A DNA stretch of 64,000 nt from Lepraria neglecta. Taxonomy: Eukaryota > Ascomycota > Lecanoromycetes > Lecanorales > Stereocaulaceae. The stretch's first letter is position 1. Every line of letters starts with the position of its first letter. The translations under genes and the position numbers were made by a program. Shown piece after piece: positions 31,860 to 43,517 of the stretch. Location of the stretch: NCBI GenBank assembly GCA_033220425.1, contig CM065649.1, positions 4,464,001 through 4,528,000 of the forward strand, written 5' to 3'. The notes under the pieces were generated by a model. The model searched no databases, was not told the DNA's origin, and was given only the letters and a program-made list of their open reading frames with translations.

Positions 31860-33269
31860 ATGGCCATTATCCTCTCTATCAATTCCGGATCTTCCTCCGT
31901 GAAAGTCTCCGTCTACAAATCATCGGCCCGAAGCCAACCTCCACAACAACTCGCCGATGCGCAGATAAGTGGGCTTACGGCTCCTCCAGCCAAATTGGCC
32001 TACGAAAGCGGATCTGAGAAGGTCAAGGACCAAGAAGTCAAGGATATAAACTCTAACGAAGACGCTTGCGAATACATTCTCAATCACCTCGTAAAGGACA
32101 AAGGGTTATCTGAAATCTCCAGCAGAGACGATATCACACATGTCTGCCACCGCGTCGTCCATGGAGGAGACTACCCTGATGCTCACGTCATTGATGAGGA
32201 AACATATCACCATCTCGAGGACCTTACGGATCTTGCTCCATTGCACAATACCAGTGCTCTAGCCATTGTCAAAGCATGCATGAAAGCTCTTCCAAAAGCA
32301 AAGAACATTGCATACTTCGATTCATCTTTCCATGCCACAATCCCAGAGGCCATACGGACATATCCAATCGACCCTGCAGTAGCAAAGAAAAACAAGCTAC
32401 GAAAGTATGGCTTTCACGGCATTAGCTATGCCTTCATTACCAGGTCCGTTGCAGAGTACTTGAAAAAGCCAGAGAGCGAGACGAGCATCATTGCTTTGCA
32501 TCTAGGTAGTGGAGCATCAGCTTGTGTAATCAAAAACGGGAAGTCACTGGATAACAGCATGGGCTTGACACCATTAGCGGGTCTGCCCGGCGCGACGAGA
32601 AGTGGAGATGTTGATCCGAGGTGTGACTCCTTTACAAGTATATCCATCACCTCAATTGACTGATGTTTGATAAGTTTGATCTTTCATTTCACACATGATG
32701 CAGGAAAGCCAGGTCGAAGTAGTACTAAGGAATTGCACATCAGCACGGTAGGTTACGAATATCAGAGATATTGAGAGTCGCAACAGATCTGACACACAAT
32801 GCAGGCAGAAGAAATCCTCAACAAGAAATCAGGATGGAAAGCATTGACCGGTACCACGGACTTCAGCGAGATTTCTTCATCGCAAGATCCAAAATGCAGG
32901 CTTGCCTTCGACATTCTTGTTGATCGCATCATCGGGTTCATCGGCAGCTATTATGTCAAATTAGAAGGGCAAGTGGATGCGTTGGTCTTTGCAGGAGGCA
33001 TTGGAGAGAAAGCAGCGTTGCTGCGAACCAGAGTTGTTGAGAAGTGTAGATGCTTGGGCTTTGAGCTAGACCAGCAAACGAACAATAATGTTATTGAAGA
33101 TGTTGTGAGAGATATTGGAAAGGAGGGCACGAGACATCGGACGTTGGTGTGTCAAACGGATGAACAAGTAAGTCAAAAAAACCCCCCCCGAGTTCGTCTG
33201 TTGGGCTTGCTGACTTTAAATTAGTTCGAGATGGCGAGAATGTGCGCTGTGGGACTGCAATCGAAATGA
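31860..33269 (+). CDS. ACK: Acetate kinase
   Basis: Exons 31860-32620, 32675-32747, 32805-33167 and 33225-33269 join in frame to 413 residues, full family length. The enzyme interconverts acetyl phosphate plus ADP with acetate plus ATP. The N-terminal phosphate-binding loop is ILSINSGSSSVKVSVY. VCHRVVHGGDYPDAHVID, DLAPLHNTSALAIVKACM and AYFDSSFHATIPEAIRTYPI (signature region) follow, then YGFHGISYAF and LHLGSGASACVIKNGKS, SMGLTPLAGLPGATRSGDVD, and DALVFAGGIGEKAALLR near the end. The last exon is short (FEMARMCAVGLQSK). The second exon, LIFHFTHDAGKPGRSS, fits the family position after SGDVDP. The ATG at 31860 is the start that places the Asn/Gly/Ser loop correctly near residue 8. It lies head-to-head with phosphoketolase, the source of its substrate. 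Confidence 0.93.
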
Positions 33270-33403
33270 ATACATTAAAAAGGACTGCACAAAATTGAAA
33301 ACAATGTTCATAGCTTCTACCACGGCCAAAGATACACACATCACCTAGCACAGCTTTACTCATTACTACGTCCCGTCCCGACAACCGCCGTTTCGCACCA
33401 TGC

Positions 33404-34018
33404 TCATCGCCATTGCCGCGAGTACGACCATGTCCATGGCTTTGAGGATGGTCTCCGGGGGAGAAAATGGTGCTGCACGAATGACTCCGACGCGTGGTAG
33501 GCACCAATATCCAATAGACGCTTAGCACGTCTATGCACGACACTGATCTTGGTCCCGAAATGCTCATCGTGTCCACTTGTGCATGCCTGGTCGTGATAGC
33601 GAACTGTTTCGTAGGCAGGACACATCTCATGTAACATAGTCTCGACCATACGCTTGAGTGGATCCGGATCACAAGCAGTCGTTGCAGGAGGTAAGAACAT
33701 AACCCTTGCACAAAACTCAATGCAGCACTGTCCATCCTCACCAGGGTATCTAAATGGTGCGACACCCCACCAGGGGTGTGCCGGTGGCAAATTACTCTGT
33801 TCATTGAGACTCGCAGCACGTGTGTCACTGCCCCACAAGACTACGACGTTGCCGCGGAGTCTGCCACCGAAGAAGACTGCATCCAAATCAGCAAATGCTT
33901 TAACGACGATGTCTGGGCCGATCCGGCGCTCAGCAGATATACGAACGAGGTATTGGAGATTGGCTATAGCCACATGTTCTGCTGCGGAATGCTTACGCCT
34001 CTGGTCGTTCTGCCACAT
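33404..34018 (-). CDS. SprT-like family protein with HExxP in place of HExxH
   Basis: A 204-residue open frame. LDAVFFGGRLRGNVVVLWGS is the typical N-terminal part of SprT-like proteins (a family including the DNA-protein-crosslink protease Spartan). MVETMLHEMCPAYETVRYHD is the zinc helix, and TSGHDEHFGTKISVVHRRAK carries the downstream GH...HF ligand region. The second His of HExxH is Pro (codon CCT where CAT or CAC is expected), so one zinc ligand is missing. The C terminus is basic and low-complexity (PRRPSSKPWTWSYSRQWR). The frame is undamaged, so it may be a non-catalytic homologue, a recent loss, or a base-call error. It converges on the acetate kinase gene. Confidence 0.65.
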   Translation of the reverse strand: MWQNDQRRKHSAAEHVAIANLQYLVRISAERRIGPDIVVKAFADLDAVFFGGRLRGNVVVLWGSDTRAASLNEQSNLPPAHPWWGVAPFRYPGEDGQCCIEFCARVMFLPPATTACDPDPLKRMVETMLHEMCPAYETVRYHDQACTSGHDEHFGTKISVVHRRAKRLLDIGAYHASESFVQHHFLPRRPSSKPWTWSYSRQWR

Positions 34019-36829
34019 TATCTCCGAGGTTGCCTCGATTAGGGAGACAAAGGGCCCCGGGATTGGGGCTGGAAACGGGCATGCGTTGGGCCTAAGGAAG
34101 ATGTTCTAGCGGTGGAAGTCGATGTCACTTTGGAGGCAAGGGTATGGTCTTCCTCAATCTGCGAAGAAAGGCTGGAAGGCTTCGTCGTATGATTTCTGAC
34201 ATTCTCTACCTGGCTTTCGCAAGCCCCGCTGAAACCGAATTTGCTCTGATGGGCGCTGGTGAGTTGTTTTCGTAGCGATAGGTTGGTCCGAGGCAGAATG
34301 GTAGAAAGCTACTGCACCATTGTAAGCTAACAGAGGTAATTTGATAAGTACAGAGAGAAGCTAATCGAAGCATGAAGGGAAAGTGGGCTTAGGCGGCTCT
34401 TGAACTTTGTTCTAATGTCAATCAGACAACGACATCGTTCAGCTTCTCGACAAAGACATTGTTGCAGCTTCGATGCTGGACAAACGGGCTACGGAAAATC
34501 AGCGAATCAGTACCGCCTGGATCGGCAAGGGATACTGTGACGTGGCACCGTGTTAGCGAGATCGGTTTTCTCCCGCCATGCAAGGACAAAACAAGCATGC
34601 ATCAGGCGTAGCCTTGGCTAGAAACCCTTGGATTACCAAGCATGTCTGTGCTATTGCCTCAAGTTTATCTACAGTTATCAACAAAAGAATGAAAATTTGA
34701 CGAGGACTCATGATTATACATGCTGGTGGGGAAAATGAAACTGGAATGTTCGACGTACAAGGAGACGAAACTGCTAGGGTTGCGAGCCCGTAGGCGGCAT
34801 CTGCGCAAACAAGACTGAAAACTTGCATGGTGGAAAGGTACGCATTTCGTCTACGAATTGAGAAAAGGACGGCGTCGCGGCATGCATGATATAATCTTGG
34901 TTACCTTGTGAAGTCGGGGGGTCCTTGGAGTACTCCAAATCACGAAAAGTTCAAGAAAAGTGGGAAATCCCATGATTTGTACCACCAGGCTGGGGGATTC
35001 TCCATGTCATGTCCAGAGCAGCACATAGGAAGTTGCAAAAATGTAACAGCATTGTGGAGACCTGCTATTGGCTATGCCGAATTTGAGGCAAGTTGCCGGT
35101 CACAGATCCAGAGGAGGCAACGTGGCAAGGGTTTTGGAGGCCAGCATTGGAGTCCAAGATCGAGCCGCATGAACTTCATTCTAAAAACCAGTGCTTGTAA
35201 AGGGCGTGACGAGCATGATATTACAGAACATTAAAGAGATGAAGCCGGATCGGTAACAAAATGCAAATTGTTTTTTCGAGTATTTCAAACATGGGAAAGG
35301 GTCTTGGGAGGATGTGCCCCTATCTTCCCGTATGCCTGTTTTCGGAGAAGCAATTTAGCGGCTGGGTGTACGTTATTCCCATCAGGCTGAGCCTACTCAC
35401 CACATAATTGGTGATCGCAGGTGTGGCGAAGCAGTGCGATATGAAAAGATTGACATGGAGAAGTTGACGTCCTTCTGGCTAACAACAGGAACTCGCCTAG
35501 AAAGTTGTAAAGAGCAGGACACATAGCGCCACGAAAACATGGCGTAGAGGTTCCTTCCGGCGCTTCCGGCCTCCCTAAATTCTAGTTAACCATCTTGCTC
35601 GCCGGACCACTAAGTACACTACGTGAGTCAGTGGTGGAACTACATCGGAACGTTCCATGACTCTCAGCGTCCAACCTTCTTCCACGCGTCTGACCAGAGC
35701 CTACCTAGTTACAAGGCTCCTTGAGGTCATTTTCAGCAAGAGATCGTGCTTAAACCGCCTCCTAGACACTCCTTCGACCTCGAAACAAGACCGTCCACGC
35801 GGATAAAACGATGCTCTTTGGATCAGCTTTCTCAAAAGCACCGATGAATCGTTCAGCGATCGAAGAGCCAAAACCGTACATTGCTAGTGCGCCTACTTTA
35901 CCTTGACCAATGCTGCTCCTATCAGTCTACAAAATGGCCGACCATCCCTCGCGGCCCCCACCCCAGCTGATTCAGCCAGATCGTTCTGGGCGCAAGGCAT
36001 CAAAGAGCCCAACGATGTGACCGGTCTTGCTGGGCGGCTGCTTTACTCAAAGCATTGAACTCCCTACTCAGATGAAGACTATACATTGTACAGATAACCA
36101 CCAGCACATCCTCTATAGAGCGGTTCTGTCGGCAGACCATTCCGATGAATCATGCAATTGGGGTTGAATGGCCAAAATGTGATTCCAGCCACCAGCAAGC
36201 ATACTCAGAATTCATTCCAGCAGCACCGGTCTTTACTTCTAAGACTGGAGAGGTGGGTGGTGGTGTTTACATGACTTATCACTCCGCAATCATATAAGAT
36301 TACTTTGCTTTTGACAATACTTGCCTCAGCAGCTGCAATGCTTACTATGGCGAATCTAGTGCTTAGTATCGAGGCCGTTCACCAAAAATTTGATACGAGG
36401 GTGCCGACCTACCAACCTGGTAATATAGTGTTTGTGAGATACCGGACATCGTGATAGAAGGAAGCTTTCACTCTGCAGATTGACTGTCTGTCAGCCAGCT
36501 GCATGTCAATCACTGTTGGCGCCGAGACTTTGATTTTCTGGCAATAGTCAGCATCATTCAAGACTTCTGTTTCCCTTTCTTGCGTCTCTGAAAGAAGAGT
36601 TCGACCAGACGGGGTCTTCACATGGCATTTTTAAAATCAAAGCAATCCGATGAGTTTGCAACGTCGAGCTCGGTTGAGGATAAGTTTTCGGCACGCGCGA
36701 CGGTAGCAGCAAAAGTCTCGGATATATCTCGAAAATTATCCACCAGCAGTCCTATCGTCATGTAGACTTGCTGGCAGCCGGACTTCTCTCTATACTCAGC
36801 CTCGCCTTCTCCTAGCACTCCCCTTCAAT
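34019..36829. other. Long gene-poor stretch
   Basis: About 2.8 kb with only short, unsupported frames on both strands (for example 34908-35234 and 36409-36818). I recognise no protein, RNA or transposon motif. Confidence 0.45.
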
Positions 36830-37275
36830 ATCCAAATTCCTTCCTCTCTCTCACCCACCATTACTCCCACAAACTGCGGCAGCACCGCCACATCCGCACG
36901 CTCCCTCAACTGCTCCTTCGACCTCATCAGCTTCTGCTGGCTCCCACGCGCTACTACAACGCCTGCTAAGACGCCGAGCTCTTAGACGAATGCACTAACC
37001 TGCGCGACCGGAAATGGAATTCCGACCCAGAAGGCTTGAACGAGGTACCGGAAGAGACTTTACGGCTTGGAGAGCGGGATTTGTACACGACGTGGGGACC
37101 CACAGGACGCATTGCCCGTATGCATGGCGGAAATTGCACAGAGCGGTGCTAGAGGGAGAACCGGTGGATAGTTATGTGGGGAATTAAAACCATACGGTGC
37201 ATTGTGGGATAATGATGTTGAGGACGAGCGTGGAGATGAGTTATGTAAATACGATGATAAGGGTTAAGTTTCCGA
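36830..37275 (+). pseudogene. Relic of a fungal conserved Cys/His-motif protein, UstYa-adjacent type
   Basis: Readable in three frames: TNCGSTATSARSLNCSFDLI and SFCWLPRA, then after a one-base shift and a TAA, DAELLDECTNLRDRKWNSDP and LGERDLYTTWG. After another shift come HCPYAWRKLHRAVLEGEPVD, SYVGN, a TAA, and NHTVHCGIMMLRTSVEM. The NCG...C-x-F-D...SF-x-WLP...CYDAEL opening and the paired HC-x-x-x-W-R-K-x-H-R-A and H-T-x-H-C motifs belong to a family of membrane-anchored ascomycete proteins often found beside UstYa-like genes. I do not know a defined activity. Two frameshifts and two stops show it is dead. The next relic, on the opposite strand, is UstYa-like. Confidence 0.55.
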
Positions 37276-37448
37276 GTTGTCGGTGAAAGTGGGTTGCTTC
37301 GAGGAAGAACATAGCTTTGATAGAAGTGCGAGGATCTTTCAAGCTCGTCATTTGAGACCTTCTTGAAGTGACTGTATGTCTATCTTGTCGTTTGTGAAAG
37401 GCCTTACTCTGCCAGCAATCTCTTATTATCCCTTACCTATCACGTTGC

Positions 37449-37748
37449 CTACAGAATCCCCGTCGCCTCGCCCCACCGATTCTCTTCCTCCAGCCTAAAC
37501 ACCTGCCCAAAATCCCTACAGACATGCGTGACCCACCACCCATCAACCCCATGACTACTCAGCTCTTGCGTGACGTCAACTGCCCATTCAAGGCTGGTAT
37601 AGCTCGCACACATGATGCCTTGTTGTAGGTTGTCGAAGCAATGGTCCATATGCGGACTTGTCGCATGCTGGTCTCGTGTGTTGGATGTTAAGAGTGCCGA
37701 GTAGCGTACGCGGAGGATATTCTTGAATTCATGAAGATACTCAAGATT
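37449..37748 (-). pseudogene. C-terminal exon fragment of a UstYa-like (DUF3328) protein
   Basis: After a CATTCCAG acceptor the frame reads NLEYLHEFKNILRVRY, MDHCFDNLQQGIMCASYTSL, GVDGWWVTHVCRDFGQVFRL and stops at TAG (37451-37449). The H-x-D-H-C...L-R/Q-Q-x-I-M-C and W-x-V-T-H-x-C-R-D pattern is the C-terminal half of DUF3328/UstYa oxidases, which modify ribosomally made cyclic peptides and other metabolites in fungi. The first HxxHC motif and the N-terminal membrane helix should lie upstream, toward 37.9 kb, but no coding sequence is there, and the next gene's 3' end begins at 37916. It is a truncated copy, paired with the relic at 36830-37275. Confidence 0.65.
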
Positions 37749-37915
37749 CTGGAATGGTAAATAACAACTATATATCTTGCGAAGAAATTGTCAAGGGTAT
37801 AGTGCCTGAAATCGCACGCTTAAATACCGGATCAACAACCAGATATTGACAAATAAACCACATTTGCACTAAGGCTCTTCCAAAATATGAACAACGGAAA
37901 AGAATGTTGAAAATC

Positions 37916-40900
37916 CTACAAGTCCATCAAGTCATCAAATGCACTTCGTTGCATCGTAGGCGGCGTGGCCTTGCCTTCCAGTGCTGCTGCAAATTCTTCT
38001 CGATCTGTGATCGTATTAGTAGATCATTCTCTCGATCTCGATACCGTGTGAAATCCTTGGCTCACCTCGCACACTCTCAAAAGCAATAGTAATCGGCCCC
38101 GCCATACTCGAGCCTGCCTTCTTCCCGGTCTTCTCATCTTTTTCTCTACTATCCCTAGCCACCAAATGCGCCATATCAATCTTCCTTCCCCTGTCATACT
38201 CGCACTTCGGCAAGCTTGCACGATTCGTGTCTTTCGTATGTGCAAGTCCATCGCGCGGCACAGACATGCTCATCCACTTATCCTCCACTTTGTCGTCCCA
38301 TCTGCTAACTAGTCGGACACTATTGCCTTTGGACCAGAGCTGCACTTCAGCGTTGCCTTTATTGGATTTAGTGCTGCCGAAACGGGATGGAGGTTTGGTA
38401 GTTATGTAGTGAACACGACGGGAGAAGATGAGGGTATGACCCCCTGATAAGGAGGACATGAAGCCAGCTGCAACAGCTTCGTCGTCAAAGTCTATAGGAG
38501 CATTACCGACACGCTTTTCGCAGTGTGAGAAATGTGGAGCTTCATCGGGAGGCGGTTTGTAGAGTTTTTCGACGTGGGTGGAGATGTAGTCGGTGTAGTA
38601 GACCGATGGGAGGCGTACGCGGAAGGTAGAATGGTCGTATTGGTAATCAGTATCCCGGTACATGTAGAAAAGATCGGAGTAAGTCCAGTCGAAGCGGGAC
38701 TTAGTTAGAATGAGGGCTTTGTATTTCTTGGGGTTGGGCTCTGTGTCGGAGATGTCGTAAATGAAGCCTGGGTTTGGCCCTGGGGTGGAGAAGATTGGAG
38801 GGATGGAAAGGTGAAGGATGGTACTTTCGAAGTCGGTAGCGTCTTGGGAGTTCCGGAAAAGGAGTTGGAAAGCAATATTCGGGTTGCTGTCATCGTAAAC
38901 ATAGGTGTAGATCTTGTTATAGTTGCCGTCGGTTTTGTCAAACTTTTCATGCGTGCAGTCCGACCATTTTATCGTACATTGGCGGGCGAGGCCTTCTCTG
39001 CGGATTTGGACCCGACTTAGGGGAAGGAAGAGCTCCGTGCACCACGGTCTTGTTTCACCAGCCGACGAGCTGATGACTATTCTCCGGGTTGTTCTCCATC
39101 CTTCTTTAGTTGTCGTCTCAAGCACCCGAAGGTCACATGATCGAAAAATCTGTCGAGGATTCATCGGTTTCATTGTGGATGCTTTTAGCTGCTCAAACAC
39201 CTCCACCGAGCTTTTGAAGAGCAGAGTCTCGGTAGCCTTGTCAAGCTGTCGGGGCTCCCGCCTCTTCACGGCGTCGAAATAAGCCTTGGGTATGTACATG
39301 AATTGCCGGAGATCATCCTCGTTAGTGAAAGCGACGGTGATATTCATTCGTCCGAAGTTGAGTGGTATTGCCTCCCGCGGACTTATGCCTGATCCAGCGA
39401 AAGGGCTCATGGGCAGATCCTTGTTTTGTAAGTCTTCGATGGTGAAATCCCTCGTCAGACTCAGTGTTCCGCTTTGGTTACACAGCGTGACCTTTGGTTC
39501 ACTCTCGCCCTCTTTAGTGGACAGTAGCAGCATGTAAGGTGCTCCCTTTGACCTCATTCTGTACCGCTTTCCACCGATAGCCGCATCGACAAAGGTGCGG
39601 AAGAGGACCTGTTCATGTTCCTCTCCAGCATCATCTTGCTCCACTGTAATCCATCGGCCGTTCTCTAGCGCAGGAAGAAGATTCTCCTCATCGTAGGTTT
39701 CCTCCTCAGGCTGGAGAAGCTCCCAGATATTATAGTTCTGGCAGAGGAGAGTATCCTTCTCAGGAGGGTCAACAGGCTGAAAATCACCAAGGTCTTCGCT
39801 AATGCCATCCGATAAGCTATAGAAAAGCTTTCGATTTTCGTCTGTCATCAGTGATGGCTTATGGTCGTCCGTCAAGACAATAGTGTACAGAATCCATGAG
39901 GCTTTCAGCAGATCCACATAGGCTTGGTTAATTGCCGCCTTTCCTTCACCAGAAACGCTGAAGCTCCCACGCGTGCTCATATATTGGGTTCTTTCATCAA
40001 CGCGTGTATTGAACCGTGCCTTCAACAGCCACCAAGTCGCCACTCTTAGCCAGTCCTTCGCGTTCAGCTTGCGAATTTTCAATTCGTCCTCTGCGAGCTT
40101 CTGGAAGCGAGCCTGAAGTGCATCGTGAGGCTTATGTAGGGGATCTTGTCCGACAACCCGCAGCGGCCTTGCTGATTGGTCTTTTTGCCGGGCGCTGGCC
40201 AATGCTTGCATAGCTGAGGCCACTGCTTCATCAACATTCAGGGGTTCTTTGCCTCCAATACCATGACTTCTGTGTAGTAAATCTTTGCTTGATGAGGGTA
40301 TCCTCTTCGAATGAGGCTTCTTGAAATATTCACCTCCTGGACTTTTTGTCATATCCCGCGGGCTCTCCCCAGACGCCCTAGGGCTTGGTGGAAATGCCTT
40401 GAGACCGGGATCTATGCTGACATCTGACCTCGACCTTGTTTTACCCATTGCCTTTGCTGATGCTGACCGTTTGCGCATTGGTGGATCTTTCGCCATATGT
40501 GGGGTACCAAATTCCGACATATCCTCTTCGCTTATAGATGGTGTAGATTCAGGCGACATTCTTGACACATTGTCTACGAGCGTCGCTCCAGTGAACGCCC
40601 GTCGGAGGCCATATAGTCCCAGACCATTGGACTGAGTCTCGGAACCAGCCTGTGGGGCGGTTTTGGCCTTTTGAAGGGGAGCAAGATCATCGACCTCGTC
40701 CTCGTCCTCATTTTCTTGACTTGGACTTTGGCTTGAGGTCGTAGCTTCTTGCCTTTCGAGTGCCCTGATCATCGACGCTTCTATCCTTGCAAGAGAGGAG
40801 CTACAACTGGGTGTTAGTAAGGCTATCCAGTCGGGGCTTGGGTGGAGACAGGGCCGGCAGTACTTACTTGCCGATCGACGACATGCACAAGCTGATGTTA

Positions 40901-41295
40901 CATGTATGCACCATAATCTTCGACTTCAACTCCGCGATCTCCCCCTGCTTCCCCACCCACTTCAACTTTCGCCAGAACTGCAACCCATCTCCAACACCCA
41001 ACTCTCTGTACTTGATTACGAGCTTCTGCAGCCTATTCAGCGTCTCGAAGCAACTCGCCAAGCATCTCTCCAATGTCTGCTTCTTATTCTCTCCCAGCCT
41101 CTCGAAGAATGACATGTCCGAATTAACATCGTCTCGTAGGTTCCGTAGGCAGGCTTGCAGCGAAGCAAGCTCGTTGACAAGCTGTCTGAAATCGTCCGGT
41201 GCTTCGCGCGCGACTAGATAGCAGTTGTGATAGAGGTCCCATGCGAGCTTCGTAACGGTCAGTAGATCTCCAATGCCCCAATTGAGCCCAGACAT
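37916..41295 (-). CDS. Large fungal-specific protein with HeLo/fungal-N-like N-terminal helical domain
   Basis: Exons 41295-40868, 40800-38066 and 38004-37916 join in phase to 1083 residues. The last intron has a consensus branch site (CTACTAATAC), and its splicing adds DREEFAAALEGKATPPTMQR and SAFDDLMDL. Reading through it would end 17 codons past the exon. The N terminus, MSGLNWGIGDLLTVTKLAWD, LVNELASLQACLRNLRDD and NRLQKLVIKY, resembles the helical N-terminal domains of fungal HeLo-like/STAND-associated proteins. An acidic Ser-rich linker follows (SPSQENEDEDEVDD), then a long conserved region with VATWWLLKARFNTRVDERTQ, YFDAVKRREPRQLDKATETL and YRDTDYQYDHSTFRVRLPSV. I know no defined enzyme domain in it. 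It is intact and of core length, so likely conserved among Pezizomycotina; function unknown. Confidence 0.75.
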
Positions 41296-42979
41296 GTTGT
41301 TCCACCCAGGGACCTGTCAGGCTATTGCATCTCTGGGTATTGAAACGCAGAGCTGCGATGTCGTCGACCGGTGGCCTACGAGGCTGCTGTGGTTCACGGT
41401 CCACTTATCGGGCAGATTTCTGAGGATCTTAGGAGGGTTCAAGCCTCAAGGCTGACTCTGGTGGGGTCATGTGCGGTGTGGTGAAATTGGGTCCGCCGAG
41501 GTTACTTGCGCCTAAATGATGTTCCCGAATGGCTGACCGGATGTTTTCCTGGGATGTTGAGTATATATGGACACGAAAGGAGTGTGAGGAAGGAAGGCAT
41601 GAAGAGTCCTTGACCGAGCTGTCTTGCTCCAGGTTACGAAGTACCTCACACTAGAAGGCGGGCTGTGCGGGGAGCAGGCCTAAGTTTCAGAGGCTGCTAG
41701 CGGAATCTGTAACACTAGCACGCGAGCGAAAGTAAACAACAATCCACTTCTCATCATCATCATCTTCTTCCACCACTTCTGTTGAGCAGCTAACAGCGGT
41801 CGAGGAAGGCAGCCAGCGCTTTGCGTACAAGTATACTACATCCAGCGGAGCTTGTCATAGCTATCGTTCATCTTATGCTCCTACGCATCGCGAGCCTTGT
41901 TTCCTATTCTGTCTTGTTGGTGTCTTGGCTACGGTAGAAGAATGGATGAAGCATGTTAGATCTAAAAGCTTTCCCGCGTCTGCACAGAATACTGCTGTTT
42001 GCAAATGCTAACCATTATGCTGCGTCGTGCTCCTTATACTGCTACTCAAAAGCTAGGGCCACGCAAGAACTATCTCGTCTTTATGCCTTCAATCATCAGT
42101 GGGAAAACAATGGGAGGGAAATTTGGCATTGCTTCTTGTACTAGTGGAGAGTATTTGCAACTTGTGACTCCAGCATAGGAAGCCTTTGCTCGATGCGAGA
42201 GGCCATCGTTTCGAGTCAAATAACCAGCATTACCAACTGCTATCCCTACCCACTCGTCTCGTAACCCGGATCTACTTTTGTTGGAGGCGCTCAGCAGCTG
42301 CCATCACCTTGGACTCGAGGAATGATTACTCACAGTTTCGGCTGACTGGATATCCCTCGACATGCTTGAATATCCCTTTCCGTAAGGGCGGCTCGACGTC
42401 CTATATTGCTATCGCGGTCAGTGTTGGTGGACTACAAAGGAATTGGAGAACTTGCCTATTCGATGCTAACGCCAACGCGCAAGCTGGGAGCACAGTGTCA
42501 CAGGCACAGTGTCCAGGACTGGTCTTGGTTTCACCTTGCAAGCAAGGCTACTTATCCTCAGCACCACGAAAAGGTGCTAGTCCATTGCTGAGGGGGCGCT
42601 CCCTTGGTCAGCGCCTCCCCCCAGAGCCCTTGGTCTTTGACGCCTGGGTTTAGTGGGAAATTTTATTCTTTGGGGTTCTTGATGTTTGGTTTTTGATGTT
42701 TTGTTCTTGCTGTCGACGTCAGTGGTAGGGAGTGAGAAGCCGTTGTGGTAATGATGTACGGTGAATGACTGTGAGGAAACGGCAGTCACTCGGGTCCCAC
42801 CAGTCCTTCCCGGCGTTGGCTCAGGCTCTTAACGCAAGAAATCGCATGGATTCGAAGGAAAGTGGTGATATGGTGATAGTGGTAGTGGTGGAGGCTGAGA
42901 AGCCGTGGTTGTGGTGGTTTGATGTTCTTGTGGCCGAGTTTACTCCCAATGTGCTCGGCCATCTGTGGGGTGTGTATGG
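41296..42979. other. Upstream region of the 1083-residue gene and gene-free DNA
   Basis: About 1.7 kb. Frames at 41953-42144 and 42186-42653 have no motif and overlap others. No gene is supported. Confidence 0.4.
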
Positions 42980-43365
42980 TGTACGTTTGGCTAATTGGTT
43001 GGATAGTAGGCCCGTGCAGTCGGCGGATACGATATGCGTGAATTGTATGTTTGGCTGGTTGGTCGGGTGGCAGACCTGGGCAGCCCGCAGATGCGATGTG
43101 TGTAAGCTATAGTTTGGGCTTGTTGATCGGGTGGCAGGCCCGCGCATACTGCAACTGCTGTGGGAGTGTGGTTGATATGTTTGGCTGTTGGTTGGGTGGC
43201 AGACCAGTACATGCCGCGGCTGCTGTGGGAGTGTGGCTGTATGTTTGTCTTGTTGTTTGGGTTGCAGACCAATGCATACCGCGGCTGTTGGGGGAGTGTG
43301 TTTGTGTGTTTGGCTTGATGGTAGGGTGGCAGACCAGTGCAATCCGCGGATGCGTGGGCAGTGCT
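42980..43365 (+). repeat. Degenerate six-unit tandem array, 63-65 bp per unit
   Basis: Units at 42980-43043, 43044-43107, 43108-43172, 43173-43237, 43238-43302 and 43303-43365. Each starts with a TGTATGTTTGGCT-like string, has GGGTGGCAGACC in the middle and ends with a CCGCGG(A/C)TGC block followed by GTG-rich sequence. Units 3-5 share GGGAGTGTG endings; units 1 and 2 share CGAT(A/G)TG. Frames across the array remain open but translate to repetitive Trp/Gly/Cys or His/Thr-rich text with no family, so I regard it as a minisatellite. Confidence 0.8.
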
Positions 43366-43517
43366 TGTGCAGGTTTTGGTGGGAGTCTGACATTGTATGG
43401 CTGTTTTGTGGCATGGATTCCCCTTGAGGTGGTAGAAGAGGTGGGTGAGTAGCCAGGTAGATGGATGTTTGGATGGGATTTCGGCCATCTTCACTGTGGT
43501 TTTGGTGGCTTACTTCC

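Noticed and set aside
33091-33828. 245-codon minus frame overlapping the SprT-like gene
   Set aside because: Overlaps the ACK 3' end and the SprT-like frame, and its translation has no family character.
42980-43365. CRISPR array
   Set aside because: The whole 64-bp unit is repeated, with no alternation of constant repeats and unique spacers, and the genome is eukaryotic.
42821-43494. Long minus frames across the tandem array as a His/Thr-rich repeat protein
   Set aside because: Several frames stay open because the unit lacks stops, and unit lengths of 63-65 break any single frame.
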